A model generated the notes under the pieces. That model saw nothing but the letters and a program-made list of their open reading frames with translations, made no database searches and was not told the origin of the DNA. 64,000 bases of DNA from the NCBI GenBank assembly GCA_000711775.1, contig ARYC01000744.1, forward strand, positions 1 to 64,000, read 5' to 3'. A program made the translations under genes and the position numbers. Position 1 is the first letter of the stretch. Each line of letters starts with the position of its first letter. The DNA comes from Oxytricha trifallax. Taxonomy: Eukaryota > Ciliophora > Spirotrichea > Sporadotrichida > Oxytrichidae. Below, in pieces: positions 45,905 to 57,565 of this stretch.

Positions 45905-46590
45905 TAATCATTGATACAGAAATTACTTGCTTATAGGCTTGTTTGTTTGAAAAACTTATATCAGTAAATAAGTCTTCTTTCAAGATAGATCTTTTTGCTT
46001 TCTTATAAATAATTTAAAAATTTCTAAATGAGTATGAAAATGAATAAATGCTCGAAGATGCCAAAATTGACAATGTAAAATTTACGCTATAGCTTGATAA
46101 GGCTTTTATTGGTTTAATTTAATTGAACTTACTCAAAGATATTTAAATTACAAAAAATCCTACCTATTAGATGGTAATATCTGAGTTTATTGAGAGAAAA
46201 AAAATTTACTCTCTATAATGGTTAAATAAAGTCGAAGTACTTTAAGAATTAAGTTTAGTTCAAGGAAATTTGAAATTGAATAATATTATGTTGGACAGCT
46301 GCACTTAAGAAGTAAGACTCACTATTTAATAGACCAAAGGGATAAAAGATTGTAACAATTGCGAAGTTCTCAGAACCCAGAATACTTCTCAAAATTACAG
46401 AAGAAGATAAATGATCAAATTTATATTTTATATATGCTGCATTCTTTACAAGTCTCAACCTAACAATACCCTTTATAACTATACTTAAATATTTCTTTAA
46501 GTGTTTTAAGGTTCATTATTGATGCTGATTTATTTCATCTCAGACACTGTATTTATTCAACTCATCAATTCTATGAGTCAAATATTTTGA
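45905..46590 (+). CDS. Protein-kinase-like segment, catalytic residues degenerate
   Basis: Plus frame free of TGA for about 228 codons, to TGA 46588-46590. It reads FEKLISVNKSSFKIDLFAFL, EYENEQMLEDAKIDNVKFTL, PTYQMVISEFIERKKIYSLQ and then L-V-Q-G-N-L-K-L-N-N-I-M-L-D, which resembles the kinase catalytic loop H-R-D-L-K-x-x-N with His-Arg-Asp replaced by V-Q-G-N. Then EVRLTIQQTKGIKDCNNCEV. It may be a pseudokinase or a diverged kinase. The tail runs into a 33-bp perfect hairpin. No ATG fixed. Confidence 0.4.
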
Positions 46591-46600
46591 CTCATAGAAT
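46568..46600. repeat. 33-bp perfect hairpin
   Basis: ATTCTATGAGTCAAA, TAT, then the exact complement. A strong short inverted repeat at the end of the kinase-like frame; it could be a transcription-end signal or the remnant of a small element. Confidence 0.6.
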
Positions 46601-46857
46601 AATATAGCTAAATTTAACTAAATATTTCAATTAGTTAAACAATTAAAATAACTAACTTTGAGATAGATACTGAATTATAATAAAAATGTATCTAATTTTA
46701 CCTAATTTATACCTTGGTGACATTCAATTATATAAATTTTTATTAATTTTCTAATGATTCATTTTTTATTATAAGACATCCAAAAATTAAATAATAAAAT
46801 ATTTTAATATTTTATTTAAATAGCAATTTTAATAGAATTAATGAAATAATACTGAAG

Positions 46858-49276
46858 TTGCTGAGAGACTAGATACTTTGAAATATATAAACTGTACACA
46901 TATCCTGTGTGTCACTTGCAAAATTGGAGAGAAATTCCCTGATGTAAGCTTTAAAAATTACTCTCCAGTATTAATACGATATAAATTCTATATATTTATT
47001 TATTCATTATTCAGATCTTGTAAAAATCTCACATACTTATCACATTATTTCATGAATTACAAATAATATTATTTTTATTTCTCCAAATATAACTACCCCA
47101 ATTATTTTATTTGGAGTACATTAATAACGAATTATTATATAAGACTTCAAATACATGGTAAGGTATTATTTTTAGAGTGTAAGTAAATTTTTAAATTAAT
47201 CAACATTGATGATTTATTGAAAATATAAAAAGTCTAAAAACACATAGTAATAAGGAAATATGTAGAATATAGAGCATGTTTGAGATCAATTATCTGAAGC
47301 TGTATTTTACAGAAAGTTGCAAGATATTCTGATTATCTGCACAGCTGTGCGAACTTACGAATCCGCACAGCTGTGCGGAATATTGTCCAAATCTCATCCA
47401 CTTCAGCCCAGATTAGTCTTAATTCACCCATTTGAGTGGGAAACCTCTCTGGGCTTTTAATGCCCTATTTTTAATAATTTCTTAATTATATATAATAAAT
47501 ATAGGAATTTGATTTTAACTTTTAATAAAAAATTAAAAATATTAAACGAAGTTTAATTTCTCTTAAGAGAATTCTAATTACAGATAAACTATTAATTTAA
47601 TTAATTGCGTAAATTAATTTATTCCTATATTTATTATAAATAATTAAGAAATTATTAAAAATAGGGCATTAAAAGCCCAGAGAGGTTTCCCACTCAAATG
47701 GGTGAATTAAGACTAATCTGGGCTGAAGTGGATGAGATTTGGACAATATTCCGCACAGCTGTGCGGATTCGTAAGTTCGCACAGCTGTGCAGATAATCAG
47801 AATATCTTGCAACTTTCTGTAATATACACCTCGAGATACTTGATCTTCAATTTGCTTTATATTCTACATATTTCCTTATTACTATGTGTTTTTAGACTTT
47901 TTATATTTTCAATAAATCATCAATGTTGATTAATTTAAAAATTTACTTACACTCTAAAAATAATACCTTAATTAGAGTGCAAGATTATGAATATAAAAAT
48001 TTGCTACTTCATTTCAATAATGGCTTAGATTTCATAAAAGAGGGGTTATAAAGCGGAGGAACTGTTTTAGTTCATTGGTAAGTTAATACTTATAAAATTA
48101 TTGATAATATTCGTTATTTATTTATATAGTAATGTAGGAGTTTCAAGAAGTGCAAGCTTTGTAATTGGTAATCATTCTCATATATGATTTTTTCCTTCTT
48201 TTTCTTAAGATAAATTTGTTTTAAAAAACAAAAGATCTTTAGATAGCTAAATAATTAACATACTTTGTAGCTTATCTAATGAGAGAGCTAGATTATGAGT
48301 TCCAAGCAGAGCATGACTATGTAAAGTAAATACGCCCATAAGTGTTCCCAAATATGGGTTTTTGAGGCAGCTACAATAATTTGAATATGATTTGTTAAAA
48401 ATAAAACATCAGCAAAATTATCAAGTAAGTTATTAATAATTTAATTAAATACAACGAAAATGGAATCAATTTCAGCAAAAACTGATATTTAAGTATAGGT
48501 TGCTCATTCTAATGGATAGGAAGAATAAAAATAGAGTGATGCCTAAGATGATGTGCTCAAGTTGCTGACTCAACATGTGCCACACACTTAGATTCAAGAT
48601 CTAGACTTAGAAGAATAAAAACAACCTTCTACTTTCAATTAAATGATTTCAGATAATAAAATTTTAGTTTGAAACTTTGAATATAAAGCTTATATCCAAA
48701 TTTCATTTTAGCTTTTTAACAACTTAAATATTCTACCTAAACACTTGAATAGAAGCTTTAATGCAGAGTAATTGATGGTCAGACCTAAGTATTTACTGAT
48801 TAATAAGTAATTGGAAAGAATTTCTCATGCCGCAAATGCAGGTTCACTCTCTTTGATTAAGATGTGGTGGAGGAGCACATATCTGAAGTGAAAAAGCATT
48901 ATGTCAGAAGAGGAGAGAGATATTAAGTAAGTTTCATTATTCAATACTAGTATTAACATTGCGATGGCGCTAAAAATTATATGTCTTAGGGGTAGATCTT
49001 TATTCATATACGGCATAATCTTATATATTTAAATGTTTCTATAAATGAGCGACGAGTGTTCATTAATCTTCATCTAGCAACTAGAATGGATTAAAATTGA
49101 TGAGGAAAAGAAGGGAGTTATTGCGTGTCCAAAATGCAAAAGTAAACTTGGAACTTATACTGTATATGGGGGTCAGTGCTCTTGCTGCAAGTAGAACTTC
49201 CCTGCTTTCCAATTCACAAATCTAAGTAAGTATTATTTGAAATGGTAGAAGAGAGTTAAATGCTTAATATAGAGTT
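46858..49276 (+). CDS. DUSP12/YVH1-like dual-specificity phosphatase, MDS-split
   Basis: MDS 1 (to 46975): EVAERLDTLKYINCTHILCV, KIGEKFPDVSFKNYSPV. IES 46976-47972. MDS 2: L-I-R-V-Q-D-Y-E-Y-K-N-L-L-L-H-F, DFIKEGLQSGGTVLVHC; intron 48078-48129 (52 nt) falls within the catalytic Cys codon; then N-V-G-V-S-R-S-A, completing H-C-x5-R; intron 48168-48270 (103 nt); A-Y-L-M-R-E-L-D-Y-E-F-Q, RPQVFPNMGF, FLRQLQQFEYDLL (two homopolymer shifts), then an acidic linker. C-terminal zinc-binding part from about 49045: FIQQLEWIKIDEEKKGVIAC, P-K-C-K-S-K-L-G-T-Y, G-G-Q-C-S-C-C, PAFQF, as in the DUSP12 family. The enzyme dephosphorylates Tyr/Ser/Thr; YVH1 also acts in ribosome maturation. The N-terminal start is missing, and in-frame TGAs near 48675 and 48887 suggest another IES between the two domains. 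Confidence 0.8.
46971..47972 (+). other. IES with 5-bp pointer TTAAT in the phosphatase gene
   Basis: TTAAT at 46971-46975 and at 47968-47972. Deleting one copy and the 992 bp between gives CCA-GTA-TTA-ATT-AGA-GTG-CAA-GAT, that is P-V-L-I-R-V-Q-D, exactly in frame and matching the phosphatase family at this point. The IES carries an 808-bp foldback element. Confidence 0.8.
47161..47968. repeat. 808-bp foldback element inside an IES
   Basis: Flanked by TA on both sides; ends AGGTATTATTTTTAGAGTGT and complement. Arms of about 350 bp with a spacer of about 107 bp near 47565. Each arm contains two copies of the small palindrome CGCACAGCTGTGCG (or close). The arms have diverged somewhat between 47270 and 47310 versus 47820 and 47870. 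No coding capacity. The TA flanks fit a Tc1/mariner-type MITE. Confidence 0.85.
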
Positions 49277-49517
49277 GATGAGTTGAATTAAATTAAAATT
49301 AAAATTAAAATATAAATTAAATTTTTTTGAAATATTTTAGGATTTATTAAAAGAAATAATTAATAAATTTATATTTAGGAGTGGGACAATTATGAATGTA
49401 TAACACAAAAACAACATCAATCTAATCTCAAAATTATTTAATAAAAATTATAATCTTGAATTATTAAAGATTTACAAATATTAATTTTTTTTACATAATC
49501 ATTATTAGTTATATTAA

Positions 49518-50560
49518 ATAATATCATTAGATACTTTTGATTTCTTATAACAAAGTGAAATATATAAGAATGAGAATCAGGTTCACTCTTTAACTAGAAA
49601 TAACGACAACATTGAATAATAACAAAATCAAAAATTAAATATTGATGCATTGTATTAAAGTGACATTACTGATGTCTATCATTAAACTCTTTACGCTTTG
49701 AATTATTTAATTTAGCATAGATTAACTAAGGTCCTCATTAATTATAAGTTTCTTATTTTATTTTAGAATTATTTCTTTTAATATTTAAAGAATTTGTTTT
49801 TTTACTATAAAAAATGAATATTATTATGCCATAATAATATCTCTCAGATTCTATTATTAACTGTCATATCCTTTTATTTAGAAAAGTAAACAGTGGAAGA
49901 GAAGTAGAAATTCCAAAAATATTTGGCTATAAAAAATATGAAACTACACGAATTAGACAGCAACTCACAAATTAAAATAAAGCATTCTTTGGCTTACAAA
50001 GATCTTGCAAGATTTTACAACTTACCTATAATCCTTAATAGTTTAATTTTATATACTTTCTTATATGATTGTGAAATCACAGTATTTTAAAGGAAACTAT
50101 CCTAACTAAATTACTGTGAATTATAATTCAATTAATAGGCAATCACTATCATGAGGAATTTCTTCTATACTTAAAAGCGCTCTTTAAATTGAAAAAGATT
50201 CTTCATCATTGCATACCAGAGAATTACCTAGTTGTAAAGTTGAATTATTCAAAGAGACTAATGAAAACTATGGAGTAGCTGAAAAAATCAAGGAGAAAGA
50301 TAAGGAAAATAGTTGTGACTTTGATTATGGCAAATATAAAGATACTAGGAGATATATTATGCTGGGCAGTAGCTCCAGTAATAAAGGTAATGAGAGAGCA
50401 GCTTTAATAATTGTATTTATATTCAAGTTATTAGTTCTAAATTGTAGTAAGAAGATGACTACCATCAACAATATAACGAACACTCAATTATTATACCTTT
50501 CATATGAGATAAAATTAAACTTTAGAAATCCAAACATGTTAAGTTTTAATCTGTAGAAAA
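49518..50560 (+). CDS. Host-gene segments, N/Q/E-rich, unknown
   Basis: Plus-strand runs: about 49530-49790 (SEIYKNENQVHSLTRNNDNI, QNQKLNIDALYQSDITDVYH), about 49880-50060 (VNSGREVEIPKIFGYKKYET, TRIRQQLTNQNKAFFGLQRS) and about 50153-50410 (SSILKSALQIEKDSSSLHTR, ELPSCKVELFKETNENYGVA, DFDYGKYKDTRRYIMLGSSS). The order suggests three MDSs or exons of one gene, 240 bp after the phosphatase. No domain recognised. Confidence 0.5.
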
Positions 50561-50638
50561 GATTTATTTTATCGGATTATTACATATATTCATTAACTTG
50601 ATGATGTTTATAAATAAATTTTCCTATACTCCATTTTC

Positions 50639-51228
50639 TCACTGTTTGACATTAGTAGTAGCTATATTCTTATTGTTTTAGATATTTCTCTAATTTTTCT
50701 ACATAATACCCACATGAACGCTTAGCTCTTCAATTTTCTCCTCCTCCACGATCATGTTATCTCCTGATATATGCCCCACTCCATTACATTAGAAAGTTTC
50801 ACTCCTACTCTCAGCATTTGCTGGTCCATGTCATTCAGCCCCTAGGGAAGTTGTTGTTCTGTTAATAGTTTTTATTCATGATACTGCGAAAGAGTTGATT
50901 GGAGATATTAAGATCCAGGTGATCAGGCTGTTTAAGTTAGTTGTTATAAAGATTATCTTGGATGCCGTGGTCGTTAAAATTCTATTGAGATGTTATGATC
51001 CTTACATCTTCAAATTTAAATTTATATTGTATAACCTGATTTATTTTACCGCAGGCATAGTTAAATATTACTAAATGAATATATACAATTTAAATTGAGG
51101 ATGTTAGTGCTATGGTTATCTGATAGAATTGCTCTTTTACTGTTTGTATGAAGACTTTTGATCTTGACACCAGTATGATATTGCTATCTTATCTATCCAG
51201 GTGCTTTTTCGTCTCTAGGTTTTGACAT
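50639..51228 (-). CDS. Possible separate small gene at the end of the FHA locus, coiled-coil C-terminus
   Basis: From ATG near 51228: MSKPRDEK, then (one A-run shift) HLDRQDSNIILVSRSKVFIQ and TVKEQFYQITIALTS, later FKFEDVRIITSQQNF, NISNQLFRSIMNKNYQQNNN, FPRG, (G-run shift) LNDMDQQMLRVGVKLSNVME, (G-run shift) HISGDNMIVEEEKIEELSVH, VGIMQKNQRN, TGA at 50639-50641. The N-terminal half is faintly Alba-like and the C-terminal helix SNARE-like; neither is secure. It is in frame with the FHA gene tail, so it may be part of it. Confidence 0.35.
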
Positions 51229-54174
51229 TATAATCTATTATTGATTGTTATTGTTATCCTACTCTTCATTATTATCTTCGTTGTTATCCCGAGCTCTAAC
51301 ATTAGTTTTTGCTCCACTATTACCAGATATTTAATCTTCTTATTCATCTAATTACTCACCTTCTTCATCTCTGTTATTGTCTTCAACAAGTCCCTTCGCA
51401 ATCATTACTCTTCCTTTAGCTTCTTTGGAGTCTTTACTCCCTCTACCCTTTGCTTTCAAAAACTCTAGAAAATAAGTGTCTGCTGTTTTAGTCCAAATTG
51501 AAAAGTGCAGATTAAGCTTTCTTGCTAGTGTTGAGTTTAAAGCACCCTAGCATGCAAAACATATTTTACTTCACATTTATTTTAAGACAAGTCTTACCGC
51601 TTTGAAAGACAATATTTTGATTACTGAATAGTTGTGGAGTTAAAAGCACTGGGTATTGGACTTAAACCAGAGTGCAAAATTTGCTGTTGAAATCCTCCAT
51701 TATCTAATCACCTATAGTAGTTCTTTTTATTGTAGCGTGACATCTACTCACTGATATATCATTGGTTATTCTAATATCTGATTCTTGACATCTGCCCTGC
51801 CTATATTAAAAAATATTAACTTTATTATAACTTTAAAACGATAGCTTTTATATATTAATTAATTTTCTCATATTAATGAGTTTTTTTTCAGTGTTAATAA
51901 TGAAGAAAACCTTCTACGATTGAGAGTTAAGTGATTCAAAGATAATAAAGTCCTTGTTGTGAAGTTTCTCAATCTCCACAATATCAACTATTCGAATTCC
52001 ATGCTAGATAGAGAATGGAAAGACTTGCTTGCACAATTCACAGTCCAGTTTCTTAAATTTTACTATGACTTAATTTCTGTGGATCTTCATTATGCGCTTG
52101 GTTTTAGCTATTCTTTTAAGCATTTCAAGTGGATAATTGATATTGTGCCAATAAATTTGTAGGGAGAAATTAAAGGGTTGTAGTCTTATAAAATAAATGT
52201 ATGCCAATGAATGGATATCATTTTAGATTTAGAAAAGTAATATTATAAAATAAATTTGCACCAGTCTTGTGACCCTCATCAGCTCCCCAGCAAATCCTAC
52301 GAGCAGGCTTATCTGATTCTCTGGAGATATTTAATTTATCAGCATTTCGAAGTTTCTAAAATCTTTAAATTATATTTAAATTTATCATATTTATTTTTAA
52401 ATAAAAATTGAAGTGATGAGATAACGAACTTTGTGACGAGATGCTAATTTAGCCCATTTACATTTCTTGTAAACTCCCGAAAAGAATGAATCTGGTAAAT
52501 AAGACCTTGCTGAGCACGAATACAAAATCAGATTTAATGCATCTTCAAAACGCGCAACGTTATAGCAATTCATAGTTTTAATATGGGATTCGATGTATAA
52601 GTATGTTAAACATTTAATTTTAAGGTTTGTAGATCATCAGGAGAGGGTAACGCAAATTTATGGGTTGATCTGGAATTAACCAAATCCATGAAATTAGGGC
52701 TCCTGATCAAGAGTGTAATACCAGAACATAAGATATAGGGGCATTTGCAAAAGTTATGGAGGGGTCAAAATGTGATTTAATTAATTTATATAAGCCTATT
52801 ATTTAAGGTCTCTTAAGTGAAGAAACATCATTGCCACTAACTTCAAATGGTTGTCTATTTTCAGCATATTTATCATTTAACTCTAATTCATTGACATTTA
52901 AAGCTGATGCACCTTTACCTCCACCGGCGTTCAAAAAATATTATTAAATATTGATACAGTTAAATAAAACTTAAATTATAAAATTGCCACCCAATATAAT
53001 TTTGTCTTGAGTTTACCTGCGTTACACAGTTAGACTAGCCCTGATACCTGCTTAGCTACTGACTCTTGATTGCTAATGTTCATGTATGTTAACGCCACTG
53101 CCATACATTTCATCCTGATAGTCCTGGTTGTAGCTTTCTTTAGCTTTATTATTATTAGTTAGTGATTAGTTCATAAATTTAAATAATTCATTATTTAAAT
53201 TTATTATATTGCGATTCTTGCTAAGAATAATCAATTTCTCTTACTCTTAGTCTTACTCTCCCAAATTTAACTATGTCGTTCTTTTCCAGTCTATAGCCTT
53301 TATTGTTCTACTGAGATATCCTGTTCTGGTAATCAGCAAAAAATAAATAACTCAACTGTATCTCTAATATAACTATTATAAAAATCCTTATTTAATATAA
53401 ATTAATAAAGAATGATTGACTACCAACCATAATTTTTCCTCATGATTCTAGTATAATTTTGACAAGTCTACTTAGTTCTTATGATAAATAAAGTATCCAC
53501 CTATATCAATGATAAAATATAATTAAAAGAAATACCGTTTCTGTAAAGAAATCTGGCTAGTTAATTCTCTTGGGTATAATTTACAGTATCTGGCTTGGAG
53601 TGCTGTTCGTTGACAGCATCTATTTCGATAATATCCTTCCCTATTTCATGGCGCATTAGTTTTACCATAGATCAATTTATTAAACATTTCTGTATAAATG
53701 ATAAGATCTAATATAAATATAAATATTGTGTCTTAAAACTATGACTCAGTTAGACTGAATAAGAATAAATTGTGTACGAAATAATGAGTAAATTATACAG
53801 AAACTCTATAAAAAGTTTCATTTAATAAATTAGAGTAGTTTTTGCTGGCATATAATTTTTTGGTTTACTTATTTGAGGGACTTTTTTTGAATCTCCCTGG
53901 ACTCATAGTCAAACAATCCAAATGAGTTTTTATTCCACGTTTTTGTTTAAATTACTAAACTATTCTCATAATTTTTTGTTAATAAACAACATTCATAAAT
54001 ACACCAAAATAAGATAAGATTTAATAGAATTTTTAAAGCAGCTTACAAGGGTATATTGGATTAGGAGGGTGTGGATCTATGAGAGCTGGCATCTGGTGTT
54101 TGGGATCTCTCCATGCTAGATCGTTAAGAGTCAGTCTCATAGTTTTTGCTAGTCGTGCTTGCGCTATTTCCCAT
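50639..54174 (-). CDS. FHA / RING-CH / FHA protein, interrupted by repeat B
   Basis: Minus strand, ATG at 54174: MGNSASTTSKNYETDSQRSS (possible N-myristoylation start), NKNSFGLFDYESREIQKK, then VKLMRHEIGKDIIEIDAVNE (53.65 kb), NKGYRLEKNDIVKFGRVRLR (53.25 kb), KESYNQDYQDEMYGSGVNIH, GGKGASALNVNELELNDKYA (52.85 kb). Repeat B follows. Then S-D-K-P-A-R-R-I-C-W-G-A-D-E-G (52.3 kb; first RING-CH Cys apparently Arg), KFKKLDCELCKQVFPFSI, FIIFESLNSQSQKVFF, a clear FHA core GRCQESDIRITNDISVSRCH (51.8 kb) and MEDFNSKFCTLV, and an acidic tail (EDNNRDEEGEQLDEQEDQ). FHA binds phosphothreonine; RING-CH recruits ubiquitin-conjugating enzymes. The last 600 bp (from MSKPRDEK, about 51228) may be a separate gene. 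Confidence 0.65.
52430..52795 (-). repeat. Repeat B, inverted copy inside the FHA gene
   Basis: Complement of the 9.6-10.9 kb repeat: TTTGACCCCTCCATAAC, CAGGAGCCCTAATTTCATGG, ACGTTGCGCGTTTTGAAGAT, GTATTCGTGCTCAGCAAGG, TTTTCGGGAGTTTACAAG, CACAAAGTTCGTTATCTCATC, in the same order. It separates two coding parts of the FHA/RING-CH gene and is therefore presumably removed as, or with, an IES. Confidence 0.7.
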
Positions 54175-54399
54175 TTTTCCAATTAAATTAAAATTACATA
54201 TTAACTAATTTATTGTATTAATTATCATACATTATTTGATTTATAATTTATTTTTATTATGCCACCATATTGTTATCATTATGTCAATCATGTTTATGTA
54301 ATATAATAATTTAAGTAATTTTACTTCAAATATAATTTCTTCTTCAATATAATATAAATAATAATTAGCATTATATCATTAATTGCACTGCGCATAGTA

Positions 54400-55125
54400 T
54401 ACTAAGATGTTTGGAACCTTCGAAGAAACGATAAAACTTACCCAACTTAGAAGCTTTTAGTTTCTATTATAATTATTGCAGCTTTGATTGGTTTTCAGGC
54501 AGTTAGTGCTTTTTCTCATTATACCCATGGGTAAGTCTGTAGATTCAAGAATCAACTTATTCAATGCCACTCTTCAGAAAATTTTATTTAATCTTCTTTT
54601 ATTTTAGGATGCAAACAAATGAAACTGTAGGAGAGAATCCTTAATCTAAATAAATGAAGTACTTCTAAACTCATGACCCAAGTTGCGATGTTGAGTGTAG
54701 GAAATAGTGAATTTCTGATGATTTAGGAGATGAATGCGTGGTTCATCAATGTTAATGCTAAACTCTAACACAAGCAGTACATGATGTATTTATTGAAGAC
54801 TAGCTGTGAAAGTATTCTTGCAATAGAAAAAGTGAAATTAATTTTTAATAAAGTCATTATCAAATTCTTATAAACTTTTAATAAACAATCAAATTTTAAA
54901 ATATTAAAAATGTGAAGTGCAATCACAAAGGAATAAAGGCACAAAATAGCTTGAAAAATTATAATGCGAGCTATCTTGCCAAAATTAATGAAACTCAGTC
55001 TGCATTTTAATGTGTGACTTCATGAATCTAGATTAAGAATGTCTTGAAGATTGCCATGTTGAGGTATTGCTTGACAATAAATAACTTGAAATCATAGCTT
55101 TAGCTGACGCTACTTAAGTAAGTTA
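54400..55125 (+). CDS. Cysteine-rich, probably secreted protein, fragmented
   Basis: A hydrophobic run SIIIIAALIGFQAVSAFSHY (about 54457-54530) looks like a signal peptide. An 82-nt GTAAGT...TTTTAG intron (about 54530-54608) joins to G-M-Q-T-N-E-T-V-G-E-N, HDPSCDVECRKQ. The same frame continues across TGA to DLGDECVVHQCQCQTLTQAV and, across another TGA, KYSCNRK. Later KCNHKGIKAQNSLKNYNASY, SAFQCVTS and DQECLEDCHVEVLLDNKQLE. Spaced Cys pairs suggest disulfides. In-frame TGAs imply IESs, decay or errors. Small secreted Cys-rich proteins of ciliates include pheromones, but nothing here proves that role. Confidence 0.4.
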
Positions 55126-55399
55126 TATGATTTCATCTTTGGGAAATATTAGAATCTAATCTCACATAAAAAATAAAATGACTTTAATTAATTCATTTTA
55201 TATGCTTTATTTGCTTAAAACTCGGCTTCTATCTTTCCAAACACTTGGTTTGCTCTCTCCTCAATTGATGTATTTTTCAAATAATTTTTTTGATTTTGAT
55301 CTTACTTGCTATGGTTCTGAGTTTGATGTATTTTCTGTCAAGCGTTTTAATGAATTACAAATAAACCACCACTCTTTACTTTGAAGACTCCTATCAAAA

Positions 55400-57370
55400 G
55401 TAATCTTCATTTCTAAAGAAGACTTTGGAATCTACCAAAATATATAATTTATTAAGATTTATTATTCCTAATTTTATATCATTACTACTATTAAGAGCAT
55501 TATATATAAATTAGGGTAAAGAATCCTTTGAAATATATAATTTTTTATTATGATATTTTATCTTAAATTTTTAAACAAAAAATGAAACATAAGATGATAA
55601 TCAACGCTCATTTACAGGTTTATAGTTGAAAATTGTTTAAAATAATTCATTAAATTTATTAAATTAATAGCGAAACTTCAAAATATAATTAATAAATTTT
55701 TTAATAAAAAGTTATCCCCAAAAAACTTGTTTTCAAAGTCTAGTTTTAAAAAAAATACTAAAAATCAAAAAAAACTAATCTAATAATAAAATATAATAAT
55801 ATCAATTTGGGATTTTTTAATATATAACCAAAGTTACAAATAAGGATAATCGATAGTAATAAATATAATTACATTAAGAATATAATGAAAAATAATTATT
55901 GACTACCTTAAGAATTGGTTATAAATGTATTAATGCATGATTTTTAATTTTAAACAGGTTATAATAATATAAAAAAATATATATGGAATAAATACTTAAT
56001 TTTAAAAATTAAAAATTATTATACACTTGGGAGAAAGCCTTATCATGTAATCACTCATTTATTATTTTGTCAAATTGCAAAGTTTACATAGTTTTTTTTC
56101 TGAGCATAATAACATAATCTATCTTTTAAACTTCGAAATCACTCGGCCTATAATTTAATCTAAAGTATGTTATTAATAACTTACTCAAATTATTATAGAG
56201 CAGTCAAGAATCCCAGCAAATTAATTGTTCTATAAATTGGTACATTTAAAAGAATTGAATTACCAAAAATACAACAATCTCTATTAGATTAACAAATATT
56301 AAGCCTTGTATGTTTTAATAATTTAATTAATTAAGCTAAGAAATTGAAGTGAATTTATGTTCATTTTCTGAAGCACTATATTCTTTCTCTCTTTAATTGA
56401 TTATGCATTTCATTTTTTTATATTATTTTCACTTTAATAATTCATTTAATCTTGAATTAATTAGAAAAATATACTATTGCATATTAACTTGAATTTTGTT
56501 GAAGAGAAATTATGTAATAGTTAATTTTGATATAATTTATTTCTTAAGAATATTTAAATATTTGAAAAGCTTGGTAAAGTGTATTGATAAATCTAAATTA
56601 ACATAATTAAAATTAATAAATTATTAATTTAGTGAATGGATTCACACGATATTTTCTTAATATTAATAAGGATAAGGATTTCAAAGCACAAATATATTAA
56701 GATCAACCAATTTTATTATGAAGTACGAGTAATTGCAAAAGATTCAAATAGATGAAGAGTTTGACTCATAAAGAAATTTTTAAAGGCAGTAATTAGTCAT
56801 TTAGCATATAAGAAAAGCTAAATTAGGAAATGAAAGTGACAAAGATCATGATATTAAAAATTTTTTATGAATATTTATAAAATAATCCTCTATTAAAGAC
56901 TAAATTGAATTGAAATATGATTGATTTGCTTGTCATTAAAGAATACTTTAAAATTTGAATATTCAAAACCTTTTAGCATTTAATGAAGATTAAAATTTTT
57001 AACTGCAATAAATGGTATTGCAATTGGAAAAGTTATGGCTTAAAAAATTTTATTGTTATTCTAAAATGGTCTTATTGAAATAACATAGCAGCTTGAACTA
57101 GATTAAGATCTAATTATATAAGATTATGTAATAATCAAACTAGTATACACTTTCTGAATTTTACATTATTAAATTAATCTATTTTTATGCTTAATTTAAT
57201 ATTGCAATCAGAATAAAGAAATATTTTTTTATATTTTTAAAGAAATTAGAAATTATTTTTTATTTCTATAATTCTTTTAACCATTTATTACTTTAGAGTT
57301 TGATTATTTATGATTAATAATTAGTAATTGATTAATTAATATTGAAACTTAATATATTAAAAAGTATTCT
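55400..57370. other. AT-rich stretch, no supported gene
   Basis: About 2 kb with no persuasive coding run, inverted repeat or RNA gene. Confidence 0.4.
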
Positions 57371-57374
57371 TAAA

Positions 57375-57565
57375 GATCAGACGCAAGTGGACCCTGTTCA
57401 CTGACATAAAATGTAAGTTTCAAAAACATATCTATGATTTATTATTTTTAGCGGTCCTACCTGGTAGGACATAGGGTGTCAACAGACTGGTGCTCCGCAA
57501 GGCGATAGTAAAGATGCAAAGATGACGATGATGATGAAGACGAGGAAGAAGATGAAATATATATT
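57375..57565 (+). CDS. Short GC-rich island, acidic coding-like end
   Basis: A GC-rich patch in AT-rich surroundings. After a GTAAGT...TTTTTAG intron of about 45 nt near 57411-57450, one frame reads TGAPQGDSKDAK and the adjacent one runs into CKDDDDDEDEEEDEI. Probably the last MDS of a gene with an acidic tail. Family unknown. Confidence 0.35.

Noticed and set aside
52852..53160. Euplotes-type code (TGA as Cys, TAA/TAG stop)
   Set aside because: The FHA, kinase, transposase and phosphatase frames all need TAA and TAG as Gln, and TGA never falls at a conserved Cys.
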